Shown here piece by piece: positions 24,690 to 33,441 of a stretch of 64,000 nucleotides of DNA (position 1 is its first letter; each line of letters begins with the position of its first letter). The notes beneath the pieces were generated by a model. It saw only the letters and a list, made by a program, of their open reading frames with translations, was not told the DNA's origin and ran no database searches. Position numbers and translations under genes: made by a program. This DNA comes from an uncultured Pseudomonadota bacterium (GTDB lineage Bacteria; Pseudomonadota; Gammaproteobacteria; Burkholderiales; JALYOK01), in the NCBI GenBank assembly GCA_902826775.1, contig CADEHE010000015.1:41679-105678 (forward strand). Direction: 5' to 3'.

Positions 24690-26732
24690 ATGCCCGCTCA
24701 ACCTACGATTCAGCGTCACGAGAAGCCACTCTTTCCAGGCTTCGCGGTATATAACGCGCGGCGCTATATAGGCAAGCTGCTTCGCGGCGGCTCGCTTGGC
24801 CTTACGCTCGCAGTGCTTGCAGGCTGCCCCGGCGAAAGCAGCAATGTAAGAGCGCCAGAAGGCGGCGCGACAAACGCGTTGTCGGGCACTGTGACAGCCG
24901 GGCGCGCCGCAGTAATCCTGCAATCGCCAGGGGATGTGCAACCACTGACCGCGCGAGGCGTTGCGGGTTTGCAGCGATCCGTATTTCCTCTGAGCAGTTC
25001 GGGCCCATTCACCATCAGCCTGCAGGAGCTCAGCGGGCCCTACGCCCTGCGTGCCACCTATACGGAGGAATCGACCGGCACTGCGTTTTCCTTGTACAGC
25101 ACAGCGACAAAAGCTGGAACATCCAACATCACTCCTCTCACAACCTTGTTGGTCGCGCAGCTGACTGCACAACCCCCCTCAGCCTTCTTCAACTCTCTGA
25201 GTAGTAGCGGGATCGGTGCGAGTGTAACGGATGCCAACATCCGCGCCGCGCAAAGCAGCGTTACCGCTTACCTGCAAGATATCCTCGGGGTAGAGGTACG
25301 CTCCGGAACGAGCAGCTTCGTTGAATCGCCATTCACTCCGGCGGCTGGCGATCCGATGTTCGATACCATCGTTGCGCTGAACACAAAACTGGCGGAGCGT
25401 GGTAGTAACATTGAAACGCTGGCCAGCGAAATCGCTGTGGAAGCCAGCAATTGCAGAACCGAGAGCCTCCAAGTCAACGCCAGCGGCCACGCCAGCGCGT
25501 TTTGCCCTTCGTCGAAATCCGCCGAGGCGGATTCCGGTGACAACACTGTCACCATTCACACATTCACCGCTGCGAGCGGCGAAACTCTAACGCTGAGGTC
25601 GCGCGACAGTTCTGTGTTGAGCGCCGAGTATCGCTCGCGCAATGCTACAAGCTTCATCTGCATTGGCAACGCCTGCGCTGCCATCACTCTTGGAACCCCA
25701 GCCGGCGACCTTACTCGCCCTGTTCAGTTCAACGCTGTCTCACTGGCAGCCGGCGCGGCGACCGCCACACTGAACGGCACTCTAACCTCCGCCGTGCCCG
25801 GGGTGGTGCTCCCGCCGCTGCCGTGTACCTCCAACCGCTATTTTCTTGTGAAACCGGATCGCAGCGTCATTGCAGCGTGCGTCGACGCGGATCCTGTTGG
25901 CATTGGGTTGCCTGGACCTGATGCACAATCGCGCGGCTTATCGCGGCTAGCTTGGACGTTCAGAGATTCCAGCGGGACTTTCGCGCCGCAGCAAATCGAA
26001 GTGGCACTAGAAGGCGATACGGTCATCAGCGTCCTGACATGGGAGTTCGACACGGTCACCAACCAACCCAAGGGGCTGTACAAGTGCCGGCGCAGCGATT
26101 GCAACGGGGTTACCCTTGGCGCGCCGATCGTCGACAGCACGACGATCGGCATTCCGGTCACGCTGCGCACAATCGCTTTGAATGATACGCAGCTCAAGGA
26201 GGTAAATCCCGACGGCTCGCTATCAAGCACGAGCGTCGCGCTGCTCAAGGCCAGTTTTGACACGCTCTTGATCTTCCCGACGGAACCGATCAACAACCTA
26301 GCGTGCGACGGTTCGGGAAACAAGGTTGTTGTGCAGGTCAGCGGAACAACTCCGGCTTTCGATGCGTGCCCGCCTGCAGACCCGCAAGGATTTAGCGGTT
26401 TCGTCTCGGCGGGGACAGAAGCCAATGGAGATATCAGCGCTTCGATACGTTACTTGAGTGTCACTGCAAACGGCAGCACCCTTGTCGACGGTGTGACCAT
26501 TCGCTTTGATGGCTTGGGCACCGTCGTAGACGTGCAGTTCGTCAGTCACTACAACGACCGCTTCCAGTGCTCCGGCGCAGCATGTAGCGGTGTTGCTGTC
26601 TCACCGCCGGACGGCTTGGGCCAGCGCACGATCACCTTTAGCAATACAGTGCTGCAGGAACTTGAAACCGGCGCTCTCCTAGGCGACCGCACCGCCACGC
26701 TCAATGGCAGCTTTGTTGCACCGGCGCCATAA
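24690..26732 (+). CDS. Large lipoprotein with Cys-pair repeat modules, unknown
   Basis: 680 aa. The N-terminus has a long basic leader, then LGLTLAVLAGC, a lipobox, so it is probably anchored to the outer membrane. The body has three copies of a module of the form F-x-C-x4-C-x-G-[VI]-x-[LV]-x-x-P followed by a beta segment with R-x-[IV]-x-F (near FICIGNACAAITLG, YKCRRSDCNGVTLG and FQCSGAACSGVAVS). The product of 31704-32684 has two such modules. No known catalytic motif is visible. The first in-frame ATG after a stop is 24690, but its ribosome site is weak. Under the sigma-54 promoter at 24603 and 12 bases before a TonB receptor, it may act as a surface partner of that receptor. Confidence 0.8.
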   Translation: MPAQPTIQRHEKPLFPGFAVYNARRYIGKLLRGGSLGLTLAVLAGCPGESSNVRAPEGGATNALSGTVTAGRAAVILQSPGDVQPLTARGVAGLQRSVFPLSSSGPFTISLQELSGPYALRATYTEESTGTAFSLYSTATKAGTSNITPLTTLLVAQLTAQPPSAFFNSLSSSGIGASVTDANIRAAQSSVTAYLQDILGVEVRSGTSSFVESPFTPAAGDPMFDTIVALNTKLAERGSNIETLASEIAVEASNCRTESLQVNASGHASAFCPSSKSAEADSGDNTVTIHTFTAASGETLTLRSRDSSVLSAEYRSRNATSFICIGNACAAITLGTPAGDLTRPVQFNAVSLAAGAATATLNGTLTSAVPGVVLPPLPCTSNRYFLVKPDRSVIAACVDADPVGIGLPGPDAQSRGLSRLAWTFRDSSGTFAPQQIEVALEGDTVISVLTWEFDTVTNQPKGLYKCRRSDCNGVTLGAPIVDSTTIGIPVTLRTIALNDTQLKEVNPDGSLSSTSVALLKASFDTLLIFPTEPINNLACDGSGNKVVVQVSGTTPAFDACPPADPQGFSGFVSAGTEANGDISASIRYLSVTANGSTLVDGVTIRFDGLGTVVDVQFVSHYNDRFQCSGAACSGVAVSPPDGLGQRTITFSNTVLQELETGALLGDRTATLNGSFVAPAP

Positions 26733-26744
26733 AGGGGGGTCTGC

Positions 26745-29700
26745 ATGAAGATACTCGCTCGACTCCTCGCGGCCTCCCAAGCGCGCCACATTCGTGCTGC
26801 ACTGCTAGTGCCGGTGGCATTTCTACCTATGTATGCGCACGCGCAGGCATCCAGCGATGAAACTGACGTGCGCAAGCTCGAAGACCTAAAGGTGGAGGGC
26901 GTACGCCCCACCGACGCTGGGCCTCTGCCTGGGTTACTTATTCGGCGCGAGCAAGTACCGGGCAACATTCAGAGCGTCGGCAAAGAAGCGATTCAAGAAT
27001 CGCATTCCACGAGCTTGGGCGAATTCATGACCTCGCAGATGCAGTCTGTAACGGTTACCGACTACTCAGGAAATCCGTTTCAGATGGACGTGAACTACCG
27101 CGGTTTCACCGCCAGTCCACAGTTGGGTACGCCGCAGGGTTTATCCGTGTTCTTCGATGGCGTTCGCGTCAATGAGCCGTTCGGCGATGTCGTCAACTGG
27201 GATTTGATCCCGATGAACGCGATTGAGCGCTTCGACATCTTCCCTGGCTCGAATCCGCTCTTCGGGCTCAACACCCTAGGTGGCGCCCTGTCGCTACGGA
27301 CCAAGAGCGGCTTCAGCTCACCGGGCGTTGAAGTAGAGTTGCTCGGAGGTTCATGGGGCCGCAGGCAACTCCAACTATCGGCAGGCAAGAACAATGGCAC
27401 CGTGGCGGGCTTCGCCGCACTTACTGCGTTCGAAGAGGACGGCTGGCGCGATGATTCCCCTAGTGACGTCAAGCAATTCTTTGGCCGCATCGACTGGCAA
27501 GGAGAAAAGGGCTCGTTAACGGCAAGCGCACTTATTGCCAAGAACGACTTGATCGGCAATGGACTCATTCCCTACGAGCTGTGGAAACAGCGACCCGAAA
27601 CAGTATTCACGTCGCCGGACCAAACGAAGAATGAACTGCAGCAGTTCACCCTAGGCGGCGCACTGGATGTCTCCAGTACCTTCAACATCACTGGACAAAT
27701 CTATCGGCGCAAGAGCGATCGCAATGCTTTGAATGGGGACATCTACGAGGGCTTCGACGACTTTGATAGCAACGATGACGTCGCTAGACGCGGTGCGCGC
27801 ATTACCCCGACACTGCCAGTATGCCAATACGTTGACGCCGATCAGAACGGCGTCGCCGACGACCTAAACAACCCGCTCAATGGCCCCCAGGATGTGAACT
27901 GCGAGCACGTCCAGTATGAAACGATCGATCCGCCTTATCCGAAACGTAACGGCAATCGCCGAGTTAGCAGCCTTGCGCCTGGATCGATTGGCGGAATTCA
28001 ACCTGGTTACGTGCAAGGCACACCGATCGGACTTCTAACAAAGACTGACTTAGGGCAAATCTCCGATGGCGGTGCGCTGCAACTCAACTGGAACTTGGAG
28101 AAGCACAAATTCATGATTGGCGCATCGATCGATCAAGCGCAAGCAGACTACGAGATGAAGCAAAGATTAGGTCTAATTGATGCTGCGCATCGCGTATTCG
28201 AGGATCCGCTCAACATCGACCCGGACTACGGCGCCGCTTATAGCGACGTGCTCGGGAACAAGTTCGACGGCAAAGAAACCACCAAGAGTGTGTACTTCAG
28301 CGAGACCTGGTCGCCGAAGCCTAACCTGCACCTGACGCTAGCCAGTCGCTACAATCACACGCGCGCCAAATCGAACCTGGACGCGCGCGCCAACACCGAC
28401 CTGCATGAAGCCGGCCGCGTGGCTGACCCAAGCTACATTACTTGCCCGTCCAGCGACCCAGCTTCCTGTCCCGATACTCCTCAGGCAAGTTTCGCGGCGA
28501 ACGCAGTGAGCACTAGCAAGACATCGGAGGACTTCACGTTCGAGTCTATCAACCCGGCGCTGGGATTAAGTTGGCTGCCGCGCGATGACTTGAACGTGTT
28601 CGCCAACTTGAGCCGCGGCGCGCGTGTCCCATCGGTGGTCGAATTAGGGTGCGCCTTTGACGGCACGCCCGTTCCAGTCTTTACAACGGGCGATGGCGAG
28701 GTGTTTACCAACGCACGTAGTCTGGTGGGTCCGACCTGCAGTCTGCCTACCACCCTGTCGGGTGACCCATTTCTTCCGCAGATTCGATCAACCTCGGCGG
28801 AACTTGGCGCGCGCGGCGTCTTCAGAAAGCACTGGGAGTGGAATGCCAGTCTGTTTCGCACCGATCTCAAGGACGACATCTACTTCGTCGGTGTCGGAGA
28901 TGGTCGCAGCTACTTCGATACTATCGGCGAAACTCGGCGGCAAGGTTTGGAACTGGGGTTGAAAGGAAAACTGGGCGCGTTCGATCTTTCCACCAGCTAC
29001 TCGTTCGTCGACGCGACTTTCCAATCCAAGTTTTACATCATTAGCCCGCACAACAGTAGCGCCGACTTCGATCAGAATTCTCAGAACACTCGCTCTGCCC
29101 TGGACGAGACCTTTGGCCGACGCACGCTGCCCTCGCCCACTGCCAATGAGAACCGAGGCTTCGGCACGTTTCGCATGATTCGTGTCGATCCCGGCGCGCG
29201 TCTGCCGGGAATTCCCGCACACAGCTTGAACGCTTCAGTTACATGGCGGCCCAATCGCGCCTGGAAGCTTGGTTTAACCATGCTGGCGCGCTCGAAATCT
29301 TACGTGCGTGGTAATGAGAATAACCTGCACCAACCCGGCGGCACTGACCAGGAAACTGGCCAATACATCTGCCTAACCGCCGATCTGTTTCAGTGTGCCA
29401 ATGGCCAAGGTTTCGTCCAACGCGTGCCGCCGCCAGGCCGCCCGTTTTCAACGTCCGGGTCAGTCTCGGGCTACGTCATCTTCAACCTCGACGCCGAGTA
29501 CCGATTCAAGAACGGGCTGCGCTTGTTTGGCAAAGTCAGCAACTTATTCGACAAGCAGTATTTCACCGCTGGACGCCTCGGCGTCAATCCGTTCGCCCCC
29601 TCCACCGTCGGGGCGATCGGCCCGAGCGGCTGGAACTACAACTCTAGCGAATGGCAGAACACGACTTTCGTCGGCCCCGGATCGCCGCGCGCTTTTTGGG

Positions 29701-29753
29701 TGGGCCTGCAATACCGCTGGGGGGCGGGGCCCGAAGGAACTCAAGAAGACTAA
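26745..29753 (+). CDS. Large TonB-dependent outer-membrane receptor
   Basis: 1002 aa, ribosome site GGGGGG before ATG 26745. Signal peptide ends YAHAQA. The plug domain includes QVPGNIQSVGKEAIQES, FDGVRVNEPFGDVVNWDLIP and NTLGGALSLRTKSG. The barrel is long, with acidic and Cys-bearing extracellular loops (for example DADQNGVADDLNNP, calcium-loop-like). The end is WVGLQYRWG plus an 11-residue tail, so the terminal aromatic is not the last residue. It follows the lipoprotein gene by 12 bases and is probably translated with it. Import of a bulky substrate or cofactor for the quinoproteins is plausible; the ligand is unknown. Confidence 0.9.
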   Translation: MKILARLLAASQARHIRAALLVPVAFLPMYAHAQASSDETDVRKLEDLKVEGVRPTDAGPLPGLLIRREQVPGNIQSVGKEAIQESHSTSLGEFMTSQMQSVTVTDYSGNPFQMDVNYRGFTASPQLGTPQGLSVFFDGVRVNEPFGDVVNWDLIPMNAIERFDIFPGSNPLFGLNTLGGALSLRTKSGFSSPGVEVELLGGSWGRRQLQLSAGKNNGTVAGFAALTAFEEDGWRDDSPSDVKQFFGRIDWQGEKGSLTASALIAKNDLIGNGLIPYELWKQRPETVFTSPDQTKNELQQFTLGGALDVSSTFNITGQIYRRKSDRNALNGDIYEGFDDFDSNDDVARRGARITPTLPVCQYVDADQNGVADDLNNPLNGPQDVNCEHVQYETIDPPYPKRNGNRRVSSLAPGSIGGIQPGYVQGTPIGLLTKTDLGQISDGGALQLNWNLEKHKFMIGASIDQAQADYEMKQRLGLIDAAHRVFEDPLNIDPDYGAAYSDVLGNKFDGKETTKSVYFSETWSPKPNLHLTLASRYNHTRAKSNLDARANTDLHEAGRVADPSYITCPSSDPASCPDTPQASFAANAVSTSKTSEDFTFESINPALGLSWLPRDDLNVFANLSRGARVPSVVELGCAFDGTPVPVFTTGDGEVFTNARSLVGPTCSLPTTLSGDPFLPQIRSTSAELGARGVFRKHWEWNASLFRTDLKDDIYFVGVGDGRSYFDTIGETRRQGLELGLKGKLGAFDLSTSYSFVDATFQSKFYIISPHNSSADFDQNSQNTRSALDETFGRRTLPSPTANENRGFGTFRMIRVDPGARLPGIPAHSLNASVTWRPNRAWKLGLTMLARSKSYVRGNENNLHQPGGTDQETGQYICLTADLFQCANGQGFVQRVPPPGRPFSTSGSVSGYVIFNLDAEYRFKNGLRLFGKVSNLFDKQYFTAGRLGVNPFAPSTVGAIGPSGWNYNSSEWQNTTFVGPGSPRAFWVGLQYRWGAGPEGTQED

Positions 29754-29890
29754 GGGCGATTGGGTGTGCAACGAACCATCTAAGCGTGGAAGCCAGCAGG
29801 AGCAACGAGTAGAACAACATAGCAATGAACCGCACTTTGCCGAATATCTCGGCGCTTTGACCTATTTTTCATCAGAGAGGAGAGCAACAC

Positions 29891-30652
29891 ATGAAGAAGT
29901 TCTGGCAACAATCCGCACTAAGTTTTGCCTTAGTAAGCACGTTCGGCGCGAGTTCGTCATTGGCCGCCTACGAAACGCTCACTTCCGGGGCTTTGCAGGA
30001 AGTCATGGAGGAGTGCAACCCCGATAACCTGCCAGGCGTTTCAGAATGCAAGGTCAACGGGATTCCGGGCTTGTCCGGCTACTCCCTCATCGCAGCGCGC
30101 GTGAGCACGATCGTCAAGAACGACATAACGGTCGGCGCGCTGTTCGATTCCGTGTGGCGCAAAGGCTCGGGCGCGAATGCCGACTACATCTTTGGCGCAA
30201 AGGTGCTCGTAAACACGGAGCAGTGGGATGCCAGCGGATTGGCGTTCAACATCAACGACATCATGCGCCGCACTCTGCCTAATAAAGCGGTCGCCGTGGG
30301 TTACTACGACGGGCTGCCCTCCGTGCCGAAGAAGTTGCTTGCAGCGGGCCGTACCTGCCAAGGGTTAAATGAACTGGAGGAAGGCGAGGATGATCCAGAT
30401 CGTGACAATAGCTGGGTGGATCTACGCGTAGATGTCAACGCAGCAGATCCAGATGGCGTAAGCAGCCCCCTGTCACCTTGGTTGTTCGTCAAAACCAAAG
30501 CACCGCAGGGCATAGAATTGGCCCCGTTTGCCTTCCGCATCTTGAATTCCGACTACGAGGATCCCTCGGAGGCGGTTGATCTCTTCACCGCTGGCTACCA
30601 GCCCGTGGGCACGCCTGACACTGGTTGCGGCGGCGAAGAAGAGGAAGAATAG
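29891..30652 (+). CDS. Secreted protein, family A (divergent copy 3)
   Basis: 253 aa, AGAGGAGA before the ATG, signal peptide ending SSLAAY. It is a distant relative of the other two family-A proteins: it shares GYSLIAARVS (GYILKSSRS in the others), ITVGALFDSVW, an N-T-x-x-W segment, WVDLRVDVNAADPD and SPWLFVK. The C-terminus is extremely acidic (GCGGEEEEE), which the others lack. No known domain recognised. It lies between the large TonB receptor and family-A copy 2, so at least two family members are produced from the sigma-54 operon. Confidence 0.75.
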   Translation: MKKFWQQSALSFALVSTFGASSSLAAYETLTSGALQEVMEECNPDNLPGVSECKVNGIPGLSGYSLIAARVSTIVKNDITVGALFDSVWRKGSGANADYIFGAKVLVNTEQWDASGLAFNINDIMRRTLPNKAVAVGYYDGLPSVPKKLLAAGRTCQGLNELEEGEDDPDRDNSWVDLRVDVNAADPDGVSSPLSPWLFVKTKAPQGIELAPFAFRILNSDYEDPSEAVDLFTAGYQPVGTPDTGCGGEEEEE

Positions 30653-30680
30653 GCGTTACGCTTTAGCTGATTTTGTAGCG

Positions 30681-30721
30681 CGGACGGTTGCCAAGTTGGC
30701 TAATTTAGCCGTCCGTATTTT
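30681..30721 (+). terminator. Compound hairpin between family-A genes
   Basis: CGGAC ... GTCCG encloses GGCTA-ATT-TAGCC, and the stem is followed by TATTTT. It could terminate or attenuate transcription before the gene at 30742. Confidence 0.5.
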
Positions 30722-30741
30722 CTAACTGAAGAGGAGAAGTC

Positions 30742-31605
30742 ATGAAATTCCCACGTTCAAAGACACTTTTAACACTAGGTATGGGTCTTCTCGGTGCGCA
30801 AGCGGTGCAGGCCGCCATGGTGAGCACCACGAGCGCCGGCACGCCGATTTTGACGGTCATCAACCCCAAGACGGTCGTTACGCCGACCCCGACTGTCTGC
30901 ACTCAAAATGGATTGCCGCCGACCGGCCAGCAGTTGCCGGTTGAAACTCAATCCTCTACGCTCACCACCGGCCGGGTCGATGGCTTACCCGGCTCTGCGG
31001 CCCTACCCGGTTACATTCTGAAGTCGTCCCGCTCGGCAAACATCGTGGTGAACGGCGTAACGATCGGCACGCTGTACGATCGCGTCTACTGCCTCGGCAC
31101 CGGCACAACGTGCAACGCCACTAACACTTACACACTCGCCTTGCGCACCAACCTCAACACGGCTGTGTGGAAACCCGGCGTTACACAAAGCTTCGAGATC
31201 AACAACTTCTTCCGTGCGATCAAGAGCACCGTTACCGCAGCCGATGTAGGGTACTACATGGGCACGGTGGGGGGTGCCGTTCCCGATCACGCGCGCGCCG
31301 GCAAGTACATGGAGTACGCTGGCCGCACGTTCAAGGGTCTCAACCAGATCACCCCACCCGGCAACGTGGCGGCGGATCGCAACAACGCTTGGATGATGTT
31401 CTGGCAGGACAGCAACGCCAACGATCCCGAGCGCTGCGAACCGCACTCGTTGAATAGCCCGTGGTCGCCATGGTTCTACGTCCGTCAGACTTGCGCCACC
31501 GGCTACAACACCACGCCGCAGAACTTTAAGCTGAAATTCTGGCAAGGCGGCGAAGAGGGACAACTGCAGCAGAACATCCAGACTACAGGGTATATTTGTA
31601 ACTAG
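30742..31605 (+). CDS. Secreted protein, family A (copy 2)
   Basis: 287 aa, GAGGAGAAG before the ATG. Signal peptide MKFPRSKTLLTLGMGLLGA... ending VQAAM. The closest relative in the window is 4682-5497: shared blocks are NPKT, QLPVETQSST, GYILKSSRSA, GTLYDRVYC, LNTAVW, IKSTVTA, EYAGRTFKGLNQI, SNANDPE, SPWFYVRQ and GYICN at the very end. Six or more cysteines match between the two, which points to conserved disulfides. Function unknown. A strong terminator follows. Confidence 0.78.
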   Translation: MKFPRSKTLLTLGMGLLGAQAVQAAMVSTTSAGTPILTVINPKTVVTPTPTVCTQNGLPPTGQQLPVETQSSTLTTGRVDGLPGSAALPGYILKSSRSANIVVNGVTIGTLYDRVYCLGTGTTCNATNTYTLALRTNLNTAVWKPGVTQSFEINNFFRAIKSTVTAADVGYYMGTVGGAVPDHARAGKYMEYAGRTFKGLNQITPPGNVAADRNNAWMMFWQDSNANDPERCEPHSLNSPWSPWFYVRQTCATGYNTTPQNFKLKFWQGGEEGQLQQNIQTTGYICN

Positions 31606-31628
31606 TCTTCGGCCTTGCGTAACGATCG

Positions 31629-31662
31629 GGCGAACGGGCGCACGACCCCGTTCGCCTTTTTT
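31629..31662 (+). terminator. Strong terminator after family-A copy 2
   Basis: Perfect ten-base-pair stem GGCGAACGGG / CCCGTTCGCC followed by six T. Confidence 0.92.
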
Positions 31663-31703
31663 GCGACCGGCCTTTGCGACCATACACTTAAACGATCCTT
31701 CTT

Positions 31704-32684
31704 GTGAATACACGTTCGACACTCGCGTCGATCGGCATCGTCGTTGCGCTGATCGCAATCATTTGGTTCTTTTTCCTGCGCCCGTCGTTCGACCACGAGC
31801 CTGTAAAAGTCCTTCCGCCATCAACGCCTCGCGCCTCGCCGCCTCCTCCTTCTTCGCCAACCCAGGCTGAATCTGTTGTTGCTCCGCCTGCGCCTGTTTC
31901 CGCCAGTCCAATATCCTGTCGCGACCAAGAACTCAGTATCGCCGTCGCAGACAATCCCAGCCAACGCGCCTGTTTTGGTACCACGGTGGTGCTGCAAAAC
32001 GGCAGCCTGCGTACTTATCGCGTCGACAATGTAGGGGACAAAGGGTGGGAGCTGAAGATCGATGCGATCGCGGAAAAGGTCGAGAGCGCCACTTTGCGAA
32101 GTAAAGACAACCTTAGTTTTGCTTGCGCGGAGGGCAACTGTCCCGGCATCACCATCAGCAAACACGACTCGCAAGGCGCACGCACGATCACTTTACAGAG
32201 CCTGCTGCAGCAGTCCTCCGGGCCTGCGGTGGCGGAGGCAATCCCGGCGCGCAAAGCCCGCGTGAGCGGTAAGCTACGAACGTTGCCAGAGGGTCAAGTA
32301 CCCGGCATGGCCTGCCCCGGCCAGGGGGTGACAATCATTGCGAATGATGGCGGCACTACGGCCTTATGCCCAAGTGGCGGTGCCGGTTTTGAGATTACCG
32401 ACGACGGCGGGCGACGCTTTGAGTTTTCGAGCGCCGATACAGGGACAATTTATGTTACCGTGGATGCAGCCGAAGTACTACAGAAAATTGACTACGAGAG
32501 CGGCACGTTGGCCTGCGCCAGCGCAGAGTGTGGCGGCGTATCCATTTCGCCACCGAACGAAAAGGGCGAGCGCGTATTCACCTTCGCCAATACAACGCTG
32601 CGGGAGGTGGTACGCGACGGCGGCAAGGCTGCGGGGCGATTCGTCGTGATTTCGGGAAAACTGATTCTCCCGGGCGATCTGTAG
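31704..32684 (+). CDS. Membrane-anchored protein with Cys-pair modules
   Basis: 326 aa from GTG 31704. One transmembrane anchor (residues 8-24, IGIVVALIAIIWFFFL), then a Pro-rich linker (35-60), then two modules like those of the lipoprotein at 24690: FACAEGNCPGITIS with RTITL after it, and LACASAECGGVSISPP with RVFTF after it. A region with CPGQGVTII and ALCPSGGAG lies between them. The anchored topology suggests it faces the periplasm and may bridge the inner membrane and the lipoprotein. Own promoter probable because a strong terminator lies 42 bases upstream. Family not recognised. Confidence 0.72.
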   Translation: MNTRSTLASIGIVVALIAIIWFFFLRPSFDHEPVKVLPPSTPRASPPPPSSPTQAESVVAPPAPVSASPISCRDQELSIAVADNPSQRACFGTTVVLQNGSLRTYRVDNVGDKGWELKIDAIAEKVESATLRSKDNLSFACAEGNCPGITISKHDSQGARTITLQSLLQQSSGPAVAEAIPARKARVSGKLRTLPEGQVPGMACPGQGVTIIANDGGTTALCPSGGAGFEITDDGGRRFEFSSADTGTIYVTVDAAEVLQKIDYESGTLACASAECGGVSISPPNEKGERVFTFANTTLREVVRDGGKAAGRFVVISGKLILPGDL

Positions 32685-33065
32685 CGGCTACTATGCGTAG
32701 TCCGACACCTGCGTCTCGCCCGCCTGGCACCGGTAGCGAGCCTTCACGGCTCGCTCGGCCTTCTGTCAGCGCCTAACGATGTTGCTGGCCAACTTCGTGC
32801 ACTGAGTGATCTTTCTGATCGATAGTTCTTCTCGATACCGCAACCGGCGAATCTTGCTCAGCATATGTATCGCGATCATCGGGTTCGAAGTTCCCGCTCA
32901 TAGTCTAAGCCGGTGAATAGTCACCCTGGCCAATTTTCGACGCGCATCACTTCTGGGAACTGGTCAACTATTGGTGCGCAGCAACACGATCCGTAGACAC
33001 GTGCTGGCAGCCTTAGCTGCGCGCCATTGCCTATTCGGGAGTTTCAAGCGGTGTTAGAACAACGC

Positions 33066-33094
33066 AAAAAAAACGTCGGGTCTGCACCCGACGT
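33066..33094 (-). terminator. Minus-strand intrinsic terminator, distal
   Basis: Nine-base-pair perfect stem ACGTCGGGT / ACCCGACGT with a 4-base loop, followed on the minus strand by eight T. Confidence 0.85.
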
Positions 33095-33306
33095 GCCTAT
33101 TTGGCGCTAAGTAGGGGAATATCACACGCAAGCATGGCTTGCCTTCTGAAACCAAGCACGTTTAATGCCGCTTCTCGCTACTAAGCCATGTTGGCGAATT
33201 TCCAACGATATTTGCGTGTCAGCAATCAATCTGACATTACACCAAGACGGGAACAAGTGAAGTTGGTGGTTCACTACAAACAGATAACATATCCTCAGCC
33301 ACTATG

Positions 33307-33336
33307 AAAAAGCGCCGAGTGATACACACCCGGCGC
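33307..33336 (-). terminator. Minus-strand terminator of the NtrC-type gene
   Basis: Minus strand: GCGCCGGGTG, 5-base loop, CACTCGGCGC (one G-T pair), then TTTTT. It lies about 105 bases past the regulator stop codon. Confidence 0.8.
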
Positions 33337-33441
33337 CATAGCGGACTATTGAAGCTGTCCACCCAGTGCAAGGCTTGTTCGAGGCGTTGAACTCACCTTG
33401 GGCCAATGGCCGATGTATGAGGTGCAAGTCTCATGCCACAG

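Larger units (their letters stand above)
32685..33441. other. 757-base region without a protein gene
   Basis: No open frame here has a convincing product. A hairpin GCGAGCC/GGCTCGC at 32736-32754 follows the gene at 31704. Two minus-strand terminators (33066-33094 and 33307-33336) lie 210 bases apart; the space between them could hold a short minus-strand RNA. Confidence 0.6.

Noticed and set aside
24621..25172. 183-aa minus-strand frame
   Set aside because: It lies opposite the lipoprotein gene, has no ribosome site, signal peptide or domain and is a shadow frame.
32878..32902. GGGTTCGAAGTTCCC as the T-arm of a tRNA
   Set aside because: No acceptor stem, D-arm or anticodon arm can be folded around it.
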